DNA from: Nephromyces sp. MM_2019
Lineage: Eukaryota > Apicomplexa > Aconoidasida > Nephromycida
DNA length: 44,859 nucleotides
NCBI GenBank assembly: GCA_015657535.1
Contig: JADHZB010001706.1
Coordinates: 2,440 to 47,298 of the forward strand
Direction of reading: 5' to 3'
The notes under the pieces were generated by a model. That model made no database searches and had not been told where the DNA came from. It saw nothing but the letters and a program-made list of their open reading frames with translations. The translations under genes were made by a program, and so were the position numbers. Positions within the stretch are counted from its first letter, which is position 1. Every line of letters begins with the position of its first letter. Below, in pieces: positions 11,946-22,300 of this stretch.

Positions 11946-13456
11946 CTAACGATCACTATATAGATGGTCGCTATTTCTTCTCCCTTGAGAGCTACCGTTG
12001 ATGGCTGAGGCATTCGCTTTTTTACAATATTGACAAAGTTTACACTTTAGTTTCGTGTCGAAATTAGTAGTTACATCGTTTATCTTTCCTGTTCTAGTGG
12101 GGGATATGGTCACATCTATCATGTGATCGATCTTCCTCGTAGATGAAAATTGCATTGGAGCTACCTACAAAAAGTGATTTATAAAAATAGCTTAAAACCA
12201 AGGCCTACAATTAGGCGGCTTCCAATTTTCTTCTATGTTCGATGCGGAAAGAAACGCCAGTTAGAAAGAGCCAGCTATCGTTTTGTACTCTGCTTTACAG
12301 CTAAAAAAATTCTTAGTGTCGTACCTGGGCTGATAGCTGGCTGGCGCTGCTGAATGACCGGTGTAGCCTCAATCCCGTTCAGCCATCCGGAGGTGGATAG
12401 GACTCCATGCGTTATAACTTTTCTGGCGACATCGAAATGCCACATTGCTGTACTTTTGGGATATAAGCTAGATTGAGCGTAGCGCAATGGCGCGTCATCT
12501 TCATGCATTTACATGGTTTTACTTCCCAAGACTTCTATTTGTGTCGCCAATTTCTTATATCGCCGGGCATAAGGGTGATAGAGTGGTATTGATGTCATAG
12601 GACTACGATGCAAGAAAACTAGAGGGAATGTAATAACAAAGGTGTACAGTACCGCACAACACAACGATTTACACTTTCATGGAGAGCGCACGCTGCTGCA
12701 TGATCTTCAATTCTTAGGAATTTTTTAGTATGCTGAGGATTAGCGCGAATGCATTCTTCAGTTCATACCTTAGGAACATGTATGTTGCAGACCGTAGAAA
12801 CAAAGGTGAAGCGCTTTCAACGATATTGGCATATCTTTGAATTTTAGATTAATCTCTTTGTCAAGTTGTAAGATTTCGATTAGCGGCCTTATTCACTATC
12901 TCCTTGAGTTATTTCGATGTGCTCAAGTTTGTTTTTGAATTACAGGCGTCAATTTTCCTGCTCCGCGAACATGATGGGGTTCCATGCATACGGCTTGCGT
13001 GCACGTGGTACCCGCTTGTTCTTTAGCCAAGCCGGTAGCTAATGTGTTACCAGCTGCTGAAGTATAAATAGGAGCGGGTCCTTGGTGAGGGCAGGTTGTA
13101 AACGTATCATTGTTATCTTTTTCAGGCAGTAATCATGGACTTAAATATTGTGGGCATCGCTAATAGTCAGATAAACTCAACGCCCATGGTTTCGAGTGAT
13201 TTGGCTCAATGAAAGGTACTTTAAATGGGAGTAGCCCTGCCGGAAAATGTTTTTTGAATCATAGAACCGGAGGGAGGCGAATTATCCTTACTTGTTTCTG
13301 CTGCTTTTTGATTATGTAGTACTATCGGTAAAGATCGCCTTTTTGCATACCTTCCACCCAATGTCCCTTCCCTGTTTGAGCCCTCATGACCTCCGTAATC
13401 CTACATTTCACACTTTCATCATATGATATTCGGTCGATAATGTGGAACTCCCGAAG
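11946..13456 (-). CDS. Gene X: unidentified eight-exon gene with small exons
   Basis: Minus-strand exons are 13456-13351, 13038-12944, 12813-12769, 12732-12675, 12618-12523, 12447-12325, 12164-12114 and 12004-11946. They total 633 nt (210 residues plus a TAG stop), and every junction is GT...AG with matching phase. Introns are 36-312 bp. The 13351-13456 exon is the weakest and the true start may lie further upstream. The product is mostly hydrophilic; pieces include IPLYHPYARRYKKLATQIEV and a basic-acidic C-terminus ending SDHLYSDR. No signal peptide, transmembrane segment or known domain was recognised. It is head-to-head with the SET gene, with a 283 bp shared upstream region (13457-13739). 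The chain of seven consistent junctions is the main evidence. Confidence 0.58.
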
Positions 13457-13739
13457 CTTACAGCTTCCATTCAATTATTCTACCCCATTAGCCATCGTAA
13501 CCCTGAATAACTTTCATGGCAGCAGAAATCGCAGGAACACCATGCGTGTGTCGCAGTTTCAATTTCTCTTGGTGTCCTTATGAACGGAGAGCTGAAGCTA
13601 CCTTGCTGCTACCCATGGTAAATTAGATGTGTGCACTTGCTGAGTATTCGAAAGCGTAGGGACCCCTGTGCCCCGCTAGCTTCTTTGAATGACAATGAAT
13701 ATGCTTGCTGCAAGTTATAAGTAGCCTTATCTCTGAAAG

Positions 13740-16208
13740 ATGGATGAAAAGAATCGTTTACAAGAGGCTAAGATCCCGGGAAAGGGGCAGGGCTTAATTA
13801 GCTGCTCGAAATTCTCCGCTGGATACCCGGTTATCTCTGCAGCGCCGCTTTTGTACACCCCGCTGAGGATTTTTTCGAAGCTTTCCACTCTTGCCTCCTT
13901 ATCAGCTGCTTCTGCTGCATCTGACCACTCTCTAAGGAAAGTTTGTGCCAATGCTCCACAATGTTTTTCCTGCCTGAAAAGTTTAGAAAGACCAGCTTAT
14001 TGCGGTGGCTGTGATTTCGTAGCATACTGCAATCGCTTTTGCCAAGCGAACTGCTGGAAAAAGCACAGAAAGATATGTCCTTATTTAAAGGTGATAAAGG
14101 ACAAATCACCGACTCCTTCTTTCTTTTTGGCGCTAGAGGTATTCATATTTGGTACTGAGTTATCAGGTTTCTGCGGCTCTTATGAAGATCTCAGTTGCTC
14201 TTTGAGTGAAGAAATGGGAGGTTTGAGAGAGGCAGAAGCGGCTGCAATGTTAGTGACGTCTTGCGTGTGTGCCACTCTAAGTCCCAACGGTATAAGACGA
14301 ATTCTGATGAATAATGCTACCGCTCCTTCCTCACCTTTTTCAGCAGTCCATGAATCATCAGGCCTTCCGTTTAATTTCTTCCTTCAGTATATCTCAGAAA
14401 AAGTTAGTGAAGCTGGTAGGAATTCAAAAAAAAATCAAGATGGGAGCATGTCACTGGTTACAGAAACGAAGTTGAATTCAAGGTTTCCAATAAAAGAGGC
14501 TGTTAATGGTATACCCCTTAATTATTTAACCGGGGGAGAATTAATAGACCGTAAGAAAATTGACCCGAACCTACAAGAAGATACAGAGCTTTGCTTAGAT
14601 TATGTAGAAGAGCTGTATAAGGTTTTTCTGCAGATCATCGTGAAGATATCGAGGAACTGCTTTGTAATTACTGACGATCGTCTACGTTTTACCAGCTCTT
14701 CTGATATAGGCATTGCTTTGTACCCTCAAAATGTGGCAAAGCTCAATCACTCTTGTTTGCCAAATTGCATCTACACGTTTGGAGCTAAGGACTTTAGCAT
14801 TCGTATCACTGCCTTACAAGAGATTAAGAAAGGAGAGGAAATATGCATCGCATATGATGATGTGGCTTCACCTACGAAGGAAAGGAGAGAACGTCTCAAG
14901 AAATCACACGGTTTCATATGCTGTTGTTTGCTTTGCAGCGCGGTTGACTACAAAGCTTATCACTCTCTGATAGCCGCTGAGTACTCTAATCCCGATGGTC
15001 AAGCGCAATCTGCTGGTGATCTAGAGAAGCAAAACACTCGGTCGGCTTCAAATAGACGTTACTGTAATAGCACCTTAAATAGTAAAGATGGAATTCACCT
15101 TGAAGCCCTTTTAGATAGATTTGAAGAATTTCAAAAACAAGGTTTAATGGCAAATTCAGATCTCTTAAGATATTTGTTTCTAGGGAAAGATACTTTCAAA
15201 AAGGTTGTAGGTTTGATTTGTAGTTTTGAAGCTTGCTTGCAGGGGCTCCTATGTTCCGCGTGCAGTTGCATAGAAAAAAGTTCTCTGGCAAAGAAGGCTG
15301 GTGACCTACGTGCACTCCATGCGTTAGGATCGGTAAGAGTAGAAAGTTTTTCTTTTGCTGATTGGAATCCTACGCAGATTGATACAGCAGATACTTCACT
15401 TATCTTGCTTAAAGGAGGGAGGGAAAAGGATATAGCAGAGAGTTCGCAGTCGGTGGAATATGATGTGCAAACGCCTGCGCTTTGTTCTCGTTATGAAAAG
15501 AGCTTAAAGGCTTCTCAAGCTGGAAAAACTGTATCATCCTTCGTAAAGGATGATATCCAGAAAGCTGTAGGCAATAAAGGCGAAGATAATGCGGTTGGTG
15601 ACATGTCCCGCAGCTTTTTTTTTGAACCTTCGACTTGTTGCTCCCTTTGCCATGAAGAAATACCAATGTCTGAAATGAAGAAAATTGACGAAAAACTTTC
15701 GAAACTCAAGGTAATAATGAATGAGTCAAACATTAGGGCAGTTAGTATGAATGCAGCCTTGGCTACTCTGGCTGCTCTTATAAGAAATGTTCATCCTCTA
15801 AATCTGAAGGTGCAAGAAATCAGCCTTTGTCTGCTAAATAAATTCACTGAGCTCCTCAATGCCTCTAATAAACCGCTCACTTCAAAAGGAGGAAGCGAAG
15901 GACAGAAGGGTCTAGGGCAGGAGGACTCAATGTTTTCTGCTCCTGCAGGGATTAGTAGAGAAAATAAGGTGAATCGTAAGCTGAGAAGTGACAATGTGCT
16001 GCATATCATAAGGTCTATTAGCAACTTTTATATGTCTTACTATGGTTCCGTTTCGAAGCAACTCTGTTTGCATGAACTAGATAGCGCAAGGCTGCTTGAT
16101 AGTATTAACGAGCCTAAGCATGCGAGCGCAATGCACGATTCGTCGTTCCGGTTGATGAGAATTATATATGGAGCTGACCATCATTTCGTAAAGGACGCAT
16201 TACTTTGA
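13740..16208 (+). CDS. SET and MYND domain protein, probable SMYD-type lysine methyltransferase
   Basis: The uninterrupted 822-residue frame has SMYD architecture. The SET N-lobe starts with GKGQGL at about residue 14. A complete MYND zinc finger at about 75-113 supplies all eight ligands (Cx2C, Cx2C, Cx3C, Hx3C). The SET core carries NHSCLPNC near residue 335 and GEEICIAYDD near 365, which build the S-adenosylmethionine and substrate-lysine pockets. The post-SET CxCx2C follows at about 393. The C-terminus ends in RIIYGADHHF, like the final helical repeat of the SMYD TPR-like domain. At 822 residues it is nearly twice human SMYD1-3 (about 430-490), mainly from low-complexity loops at about 240-290 and 420-640. 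It probably methylates protein lysines in nucleus or cytoplasm; the substrate is unknown. Confidence 0.93.
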   Translation: MDEKNRLQEAKIPGKGQGLISCSKFSAGYPVISAAPLLYTPLRIFSKLSTLASLSAASAASDHSLRKVCANAPQCFSCLKSLERPAYCGGCDFVAYCNRFCQANCWKKHRKICPYLKVIKDKSPTPSFFLALEVFIFGTELSGFCGSYEDLSCSLSEEMGGLREAEAAAMLVTSCVCATLSPNGIRRILMNNATAPSSPFSAVHESSGLPFNFFLQYISEKVSEAGRNSKKNQDGSMSLVTETKLNSRFPIKEAVNGIPLNYLTGGELIDRKKIDPNLQEDTELCLDYVEELYKVFLQIIVKISRNCFVITDDRLRFTSSSDIGIALYPQNVAKLNHSCLPNCIYTFGAKDFSIRITALQEIKKGEEICIAYDDVASPTKERRERLKKSHGFICCCLLCSAVDYKAYHSLIAAEYSNPDGQAQSAGDLEKQNTRSASNRRYCNSTLNSKDGIHLEALLDRFEEFQKQGLMANSDLLRYLFLGKDTFKKVVGLICSFEACLQGLLCSACSCIEKSSLAKKAGDLRALHALGSVRVESFSFADWNPTQIDTADTSLILLKGGREKDIAESSQSVEYDVQTPALCSRYEKSLKASQAGKTVSSFVKDDIQKAVGNKGEDNAVGDMSRSFFFEPSTCCSLCHEEIPMSEMKKIDEKLSKLKVIMNESNIRAVSMNAALATLAALIRNVHPLNLKVQEISLCLLNKFTELLNASNKPLTSKGGSEGQKGLGQEDSMFSAPAGISRENKVNRKLRSDNVLHIIRSISNFYMSYYGSVSKQLCLHELDSARLLDSINEPKHASAMHDSSFRLMRIIYGADHHFVKDALL

Positions 16209-16632
16209 GTTAGAGAAATATATACTGCTTTTTGCCGTCGCTCTATTTATCTGAGTAAAACCTATACTGAATCCAGACAGCTTCTTAATGCCGAAGTCCT
16301 ATCAGTACTCTGGAATTTTAAAAGGCCCTGCGGTGATACTTCCAATAGTTTTGCGATAGTCAATTAAGTTGCCGAATAATAACGCACAGTAAAAATAATT
16401 ACTGTCATCTATCTTTGATAATATCAATAATTTCAACGGAATCTATGTATCTTTTACGCTTTCAGAATAGGTGATTTGTTTGCAGGTTCCTTCCCCTGCT
16501 TTTTGTGGTGCTTACGTATGGACTTGACTAAATAATGTGTTTTAATGCTTGATAATTCACCCAAATGCATGCTGCGAAATATCGTGCGGCTACCGCGTTT
16601 TTTTTTCCGGAAAAAAAATCAACTTTTCCAGG

Positions 16633-16845
16633 ATGTCTGGCCTTGAGAATTTTTATAGAGAATCTAGCGTGTACTTTGAGCTTTTTCGACAAGACGTGTG
16701 TAGGTTATTTTTGTCACTTGCGCCAAGATTAGAGCACTCTATGGTGTGCAGTATCATCTTTGCTTCAGCAATCGTTGTAGCAAGTGTATTGTTCATGAAG
16801 CTGTTTTTCAGCTACGGCTTGATGTATAGAATACTCAGTGAATAA
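16633..16845 (+). CDS. Small single-pass membrane protein, or first exon of a larger gene
   Basis: From the ATG at 16633, 70 codons encode a protein starting MSGLENFYRES. It has an N-terminal amphipathic part and one strong hydrophobic segment at about residues 40-60 (SIIFASAIVVASVLFMKLFF). The ATG directly follows a pyrimidine-rich AG, so a 5' UTR intron or an upstream coding exon is possible. A GT inside the frame near 16828 followed by AG near 16863 would allow continuation into further exons, so it may be the start of gene W. Not recognised as a known family. Confidence 0.45.
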   Translation: MSGLENFYRESSVYFELFRQDVCRLFLSLAPRLEHSMVCSIIFASAIVVASVLFMKLFFSYGLMYRILSE

Positions 16846-17027
16846 CGCGCTCAAGATATACCAGGGTTATTTTATACTGCGTAAGCTGCCGGAATCTTCA
16901 TCAAGCTGCTTTTAAACGTCTACACACCGACGAAACCGCCTTGAGAAGGAACTGAAACTCCTTAGGAATAAAGTCTTCTATTGGAATTCCAAAGGAAAAT
17001 TTATCGAAAATTTGCTTCTTCTTGTAG

Positions 17028-17485
17028 AGTTACAACTTCCTAGGACTATTAGTCATTATATTGTCTCCAATTCCAGTGTTACGTTAACTAATTCTCAGCA
17101 TTTAGGTACGAACTTTAATTTCTTTCCCATTTTCCGTGAACTGCACCTTAATAATGGCTAGTATGATTGCGCCCAGTATTCAGATTCAATTACTAAGCTT
17201 ACTGCACCAACACTTCATGCAGAAGAATTTATTGCAGTTAATGATCTAGCTTTTCAAAAATGCAGGTCTTAATGCTGATAGCAATTCTATAAATTCGCGT
17301 GTAACTATGTTTGCTATAACTCGTGTTTTTATCGTCCGTTAACCTCCCAATGTATCACTACTTTTACAATTGTGCACTTTCTTGTATCGGTCCCCATATG
17401 TGCAGGTACATTTTTTGCACAGATTGGCTCGATGATAAGCTCCTGCATCATTTTTTTATTATTACTGCCTTCATGTCCTAAGTAA
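17028..17485 (+). CDS. Gene W: 3' exons of a gene with a hydrophobic C-terminus
   Basis: Three plus-strand exons, 17028-17105, 17266-17298 and 17406-17485, join with GT...AG borders and matching phases (1 to 1, 1 to 1, then TAA). The product ends in a hydrophobic segment (SCIIFLLLLPSCPK) reaching almost to the last residue. This fits a tail-anchored, type I or GPI-anchored protein; which one is open. Ser/Asn-rich sequence precedes it. The 5' part is not resolved and could include the ORF at 16633. No family recognised. Confidence 0.45.
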
Positions 17486-18733
17486 ATAAACGCCTCTGAT
17501 TTCTATAATGAGCAGCTGCACATAAAAGAGGAGCAAGCACAACTGAAAACCCCATGGTGAGAAATTGTACCCCGCGCATGGGATTCCTTACATTATGTTT
17601 TCAAGCCTTGAAAAAAGTGCATTATTCATAGCAATTTGTCTTGAACTTGCAGCGTGAGTGTGTAGCAAGCATACACAAGGTAGCTGCGGGGATCTGTTCT
17701 ACCCTTTTTTTTGTGGAGAATAATCGATGTCAGACACTATTTCATTAGCGCTTTTCTTTGCTCCCGCGCAAAGAAGAAGCGCGTGCAAACCAAGGCATTT
17801 TATTAAACTACTAAATAGAAGAGTAACTAGATCTTTTTATCAAATATGGATTTAATATAAAAGTAGTTGGAAATTTTCATCAATTAGATAGCTTACTGCT
17901 GTTGCGAATAGCAAATCACACTAAAGAACTCGCGGATACAAGCCTCTCACAGAAACACGACAACCTGCTTTTTTACACGCGCTTTCTTTGCCATCACGAC
18001 GGAAATCCCAGCTTCTTCTTAATGGGGGACTTGGGTAGGTCTGGCAGTATTTTCTAAACAACTCACTGCCTTAGTCGTGCAGGCGTAGCAGAGGTGTCAA
18101 AAGTACGAACAATACGTATCTACTATTACTGTAAGTGCCTAATTCAAAAGTAATACTTATGCTTAAAGTGCGTTAGCCTTTTGATTTAGAATGTTTCCTT
18201 GGGACGTGCACGTAATTTTTTCTCCTTCACAAGTTTTACTTAACGTCAGGAGGGGACTATTGATCATGGTTAGGTTCACCCAACAATGTAATTATATTCA
18301 AGTATAAGCTGTAATCAAGGAAAGGTATAAATTTATTCACCTTAAGCATCATAGCGCTAGCAAAAGCGGCAGCATCGTGTATGCACAAGACCCCGCCTTT
18401 TACCAATGAAAATTGCGGAGGCAACAAGCCTTAGCAGTGAAAGTTATGCAAGATATAACTTCTGCTTCGTATTATTGAAGTTGCAATAGAAAAAAAAAAC
18501 TTACGATAATGAAAACTCAACCTAAAAATAAGAAATTGTCTGGAAAGATTTGATAGCTAATGGCATGATTATTGGTAAGACAAAATTAGCGCTGCAGGTA
18601 TTGAGCAGCCTAGTGTTTCAGCTTACTAGCAGAGCGCCTCACTAGCTGCTGCCACAACCATAAGCTGCGCTGTAAGGAACATCCTCAACGCCAGGGGTAA
18701 GCAAGAAAAACTCCCACTAAGAAGCGAAACAAC
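17486..18733. other. Spacer without a resolved gene
   Basis: AT-rich sequence between gene W and the minisatellite at 18.7 kb. No open frame with coding character or consistent splice chain was found, although the small exon size in this genome means a gene could be missed. Confidence 0.3.
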
Positions 18734-18900
18734 AGTAGCAAGCAAAGCAAACCCCCAGTAGCAAGCAAAGCAAACCCCCAGTAGCAAGCAAAACAAACCC
18801 CAGTAGCAAGCAAAACAAACCCCAGTAGCAAGCAAAACAAACCCCAGTAGCAAGCAAGTAAAGCACTAGTAGCAAGCAAAACAAACCCCCAGTAACAAGC
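18734..18900. repeat. 22-23 bp minisatellite, about 8 copies
   Basis: A tandem array of the unit AGTAGCAAGCAAAACAAACCC plus 1-2 extra C. Copies of 22 and 23 bp alternate through the length of the C run, and one copy near 18850 is diverged. On the minus strand it yields repeating hydrophobic-cysteine frames in three registers, which are artefacts of the repeat rather than proteins. It lies in the 3' spacer of UTP6 and is unrelated to the TG minisatellites further right. Confidence 0.92.
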
Positions 18901-19355
18901 ATAGCCGTGGCACCATTTTCCTGTAATTAGGTAAATACAGCATCTGATTGCCCCGTGAACCAGACATCTGTATCAGGTAAGTTTAGACTTGATCAATACA
19001 AAATCAAGTGACTATTAGTAAGACAAAGCAAGGCTTTCAAAGTCGGGGCTTAAGCAGAGAAAGAGCAGTTGATGCTGCGACAAATACTTTCTAAAATGGC
19101 TAAAACTTAGTTACCTGAGCCGCTATAAAGTGTATAAAATCATTTATACGTATAATAGAGAATCACCAGGCAGATTGCATTATCGCGGCAATTGCTTCGC
19201 GCCATAAAGCACATCCAAAACGTATCAGGCAAGAGTTATTCAAGATTAAACAAGGAAGCGGGAAAATCTTACAGGTAGCCAGAAAACAAAAGACAGAATT
19301 AAACAGAGGCAAGCTTTTACAATGAAAAACTCACAAAAACCTATGTAAAGCTTTA
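18901..19355. other. 3' flank of UTP6
   Basis: A 455 bp stretch downstream of the UTP6 stop codon with no convincing reading frame. It probably contains the UTP6 3' UTR and polyadenylation signals, though no specific signal could be assigned. Confidence 0.35.
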
Positions 19356-22300
19356 TCACAGCAATATTTCTGCTGAATTTATTCCGAATTCACTGCACTT
19401 CCTAATAATTCTGGCGGAAGACATCCAAGTACTCTTTGTGGAGAGGCTTGCATGCAAGATGTCTATTGATTCTATCTCCCTTACTGCTGAAACCCAAGAC
19501 TTCCATAAAATAATCTCTAGGCTAGTAATATCATCCGGAAGACTTTGTCGATTACCCGATACTAGGTAGACAACATCCTCAAGAATTTTCAAAAACTTCG
19601 TAACTGTTTCGTTATTCGCGTCGACTGATGCAACAACTAGAGCGTTATCTCCTCGTATTGCAAGGTGACTCGAAATATTCTGATGTGGCCGAATATCAAC
19701 GGCGCCCTGCTTACTCTTTCCATACTTACCAGATGGAAAAGGGTTTTTCTGAAACGCTGAGATGCATCTAGCAGTTGTGATTCGTAAGGTAACAGAAGCG
19801 AAAAGCAGAGCTGTCACGCGCAAAAGCAACCGGAAGTCGTGTCTTACTCCTACAAAAAGATTTTGCCACGTGATAGAGAACTCCTTCAAAGATAGAGCCT
19901 CTTTCAGCCACAAAGAATCTGTTCTGTAACTTTTCATTGAGAAGTCAGCAAAAGAGCGCTTCTGACTAGCTTTTGCGCTAAGTAGTTGAGAACTGTTGGC
20001 CTGCAAAGATAGATTTACAAACTCATCCGAGAACTTGGCAATTCCGCTATCGGAAATCTTATTTTGAACATTCTGCAGAGTTGGCACTAAAGATGAAAAT
20101 GCAGTGTCACTTGAAGGAGCACCACAAATGACCTCGATTTCTTGAAGCGTCAACAGGTAAGTATAAATCATTTCTTGAATATCTCGGGGCAGAAACTCAT
20201 TACTGTAAGATAGTTCGGCGCACAGAATCCCAAGTACTGCACGAAGAGGAACTACAAAAAAGCGCTCAATCATGATGAGTAGCGAGCTTTGGTTACCATT
20301 AACTGCGGCTCCAGAAATGAGACTAGAATAATCAGATTCTTCGCTGTTTCTGTCGTTTGGCTCATTTTTTCTATTAACATAACTCTTTATGGCGTAAGAA
20401 GTTCGGCTTTCTTCCTTAAAACGTTTTGCATCATCCTCCCAGTTCTGAACGTCCGCAAAGAGGGAGGATATGTGCTGAGGATTTACATACATTGGATAAG
20501 CTTTGGATAACAAGAAAAAAACTTGCTTCAAGTGGGTGCTGCATCTGGAGGACAGGAATAAATTCGCTGGAGAAATACGAGAGTGCGCGTGCGACAAGGT
20601 CTTCATGGCACGCAACCAAAGGGTACAAAGCTTCCTCCACAATAAAGTGACGAACCTCGCAGAAGATGCGAGGGCTCCTGCTGATGGCAATGATATATTG
20701 CTAGGTTGATTCGACCCTCTATTCTTCATTTCACCCGCTGTAGGTTTAAACTTGGTAAAAAGTAGAATACGCATGAGCAAAAGCAGGGTTTCAACAAACC
20801 AATCAAAATCTTCCAGCTTCTTATCGAGTGATACTGAGTACGAAGATGATGAGTTTACGCTCAAATCAAGGTAAAACACAAAGAGTTTGCACAAAACATG
20901 AATTGAGGGTAAGCAGTGAGCAAAATGATGCTTATCGCGGGGTGAAAAATGAAAAAAATGATGCTTTTCGCTGCTCAAAATGGCAGCTGGGTCATCTTCA
21001 AATGCAGCAAACCTCTTCAACAAAAATTTGAGGATGTCGCATGCTTCCCATGAAACCCTCAAAGATGCTGCACTAGACTCACTAAAAGTTGCTCGATCGG
21101 AAGAATTTCGTTTCTTAAAGGTAGAGGGTCCAGAGAAAGAAAAGGCAGAGCGCATCGCTGCAAGCAGCGCCGAATATACCACGGAGATTTCCGCAGATAA
21201 CAAATGAGAAGAGCCTTTGCAGGCAGCTTCATTGGAATGGGTTTTCCATCTTAACAAGCTCTTCACCACGTAGACCTTGGCCAAGCATAGTAAAAAATCA
21301 CTAATGTGAAAGGTGGGAAGGATACTGCTTGAGACAAAAGAAGAATCTAGACTACTACTGCTGTTTCCGCATTCATAATCGCTTATTGAAGTGTTACCCA
21401 TGGGCCTCAAGGCGCTGTTAATAAAGGCGGAAGAGGGTGGCTCTAGATTAAAAACTGGCAGCGATTTCATTGCTTCCCTAGTATTTTCCTCCAGCGAAGG
21501 CATTACTACCATGCTAGGGACTGTGTGCCGCGAACTACTAGCCTCAGTCAATGCAAGGGTAAGATGTGAAATTGATGAACGAGCAGGATTTTGTTCATTT
21601 GGTGATGAGCTGGAAATGGTGGGATTCGACTCATCAAAAAGGCTAGCAACGTCATGGGTAAAACTGTCCAACACAGTGTCTGCGAAGATGGCGCAAAGCA
21701 TTGAAGAATAGGATGCTGAATTGGGGGGGGTAGTTGAAGTGGGAGGAGGGGTAGATGAAGTGTGAGGGGTGGCTGAATTGGGTAGGGTAACTGAAGTAGG
21801 AGAGGCAGCTGCAATGTCAGGAGGGGTAGATGCACTGTGAGGGGGGGTAGTTGCAACATCAGGAGGGTTAGGCGAAGTGTGAGGGATAGCTGAAGTGTGA
21901 GCAGAAGCTGAGTCATCAGTGGAAGCCACGTCATCAGCTAAAGCAGCTGAATCAAGCCCATTTAGGTTGTGCAAAGCCTCATGGCTGCCTAGCAAAGACA
22001 CCTGCTTCCAAATCCTGCTTACTAGAGCATTTCTCCCAGCTTCAATGGACCTCGCTCCTTTATTTGCTGGTGGAGCGAGGAGCAGCGACTGGTGAAGGTG
22101 CTCATTGCTTCTGACAGTCAAGTCCATACCCACAATTTCTGGTGAAGGTGAAGTTTTCTGTGAAAAGCTTTTGCCCTGATGAAGCTTGGAATTCGGCAGG
22201 CTACTATTGAGGGAGCAGAGCTTCGCAGAAGCACGAGCCTCCGCAGTGCAAGGTTGCATCTCCTTTTCAAGGCTAAGAATTCTAGCGACGGGTATTGATA

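Noticed and set aside
13351..13456. Peptide containing CRITEVMRAQTGKGH resembles the hypusine loop of eIF5A, in the same window as DHS
   Set aside because: eIF5A is extremely conserved and would show TGKHGHAK plus the following GIDIFT block; neither is present and the flanking exons do not match eIF5A. The similarity is over about a dozen residues and is most likely chance.
18626..18902. Overlapping minus-strand frames encoding repeated ATG-VCFACYWG-like hydrophobic peptides
   Set aside because: All three registers are translations of the 22-23 bp minisatellite; the peptides repeat exactly with the DNA unit and have no other support.
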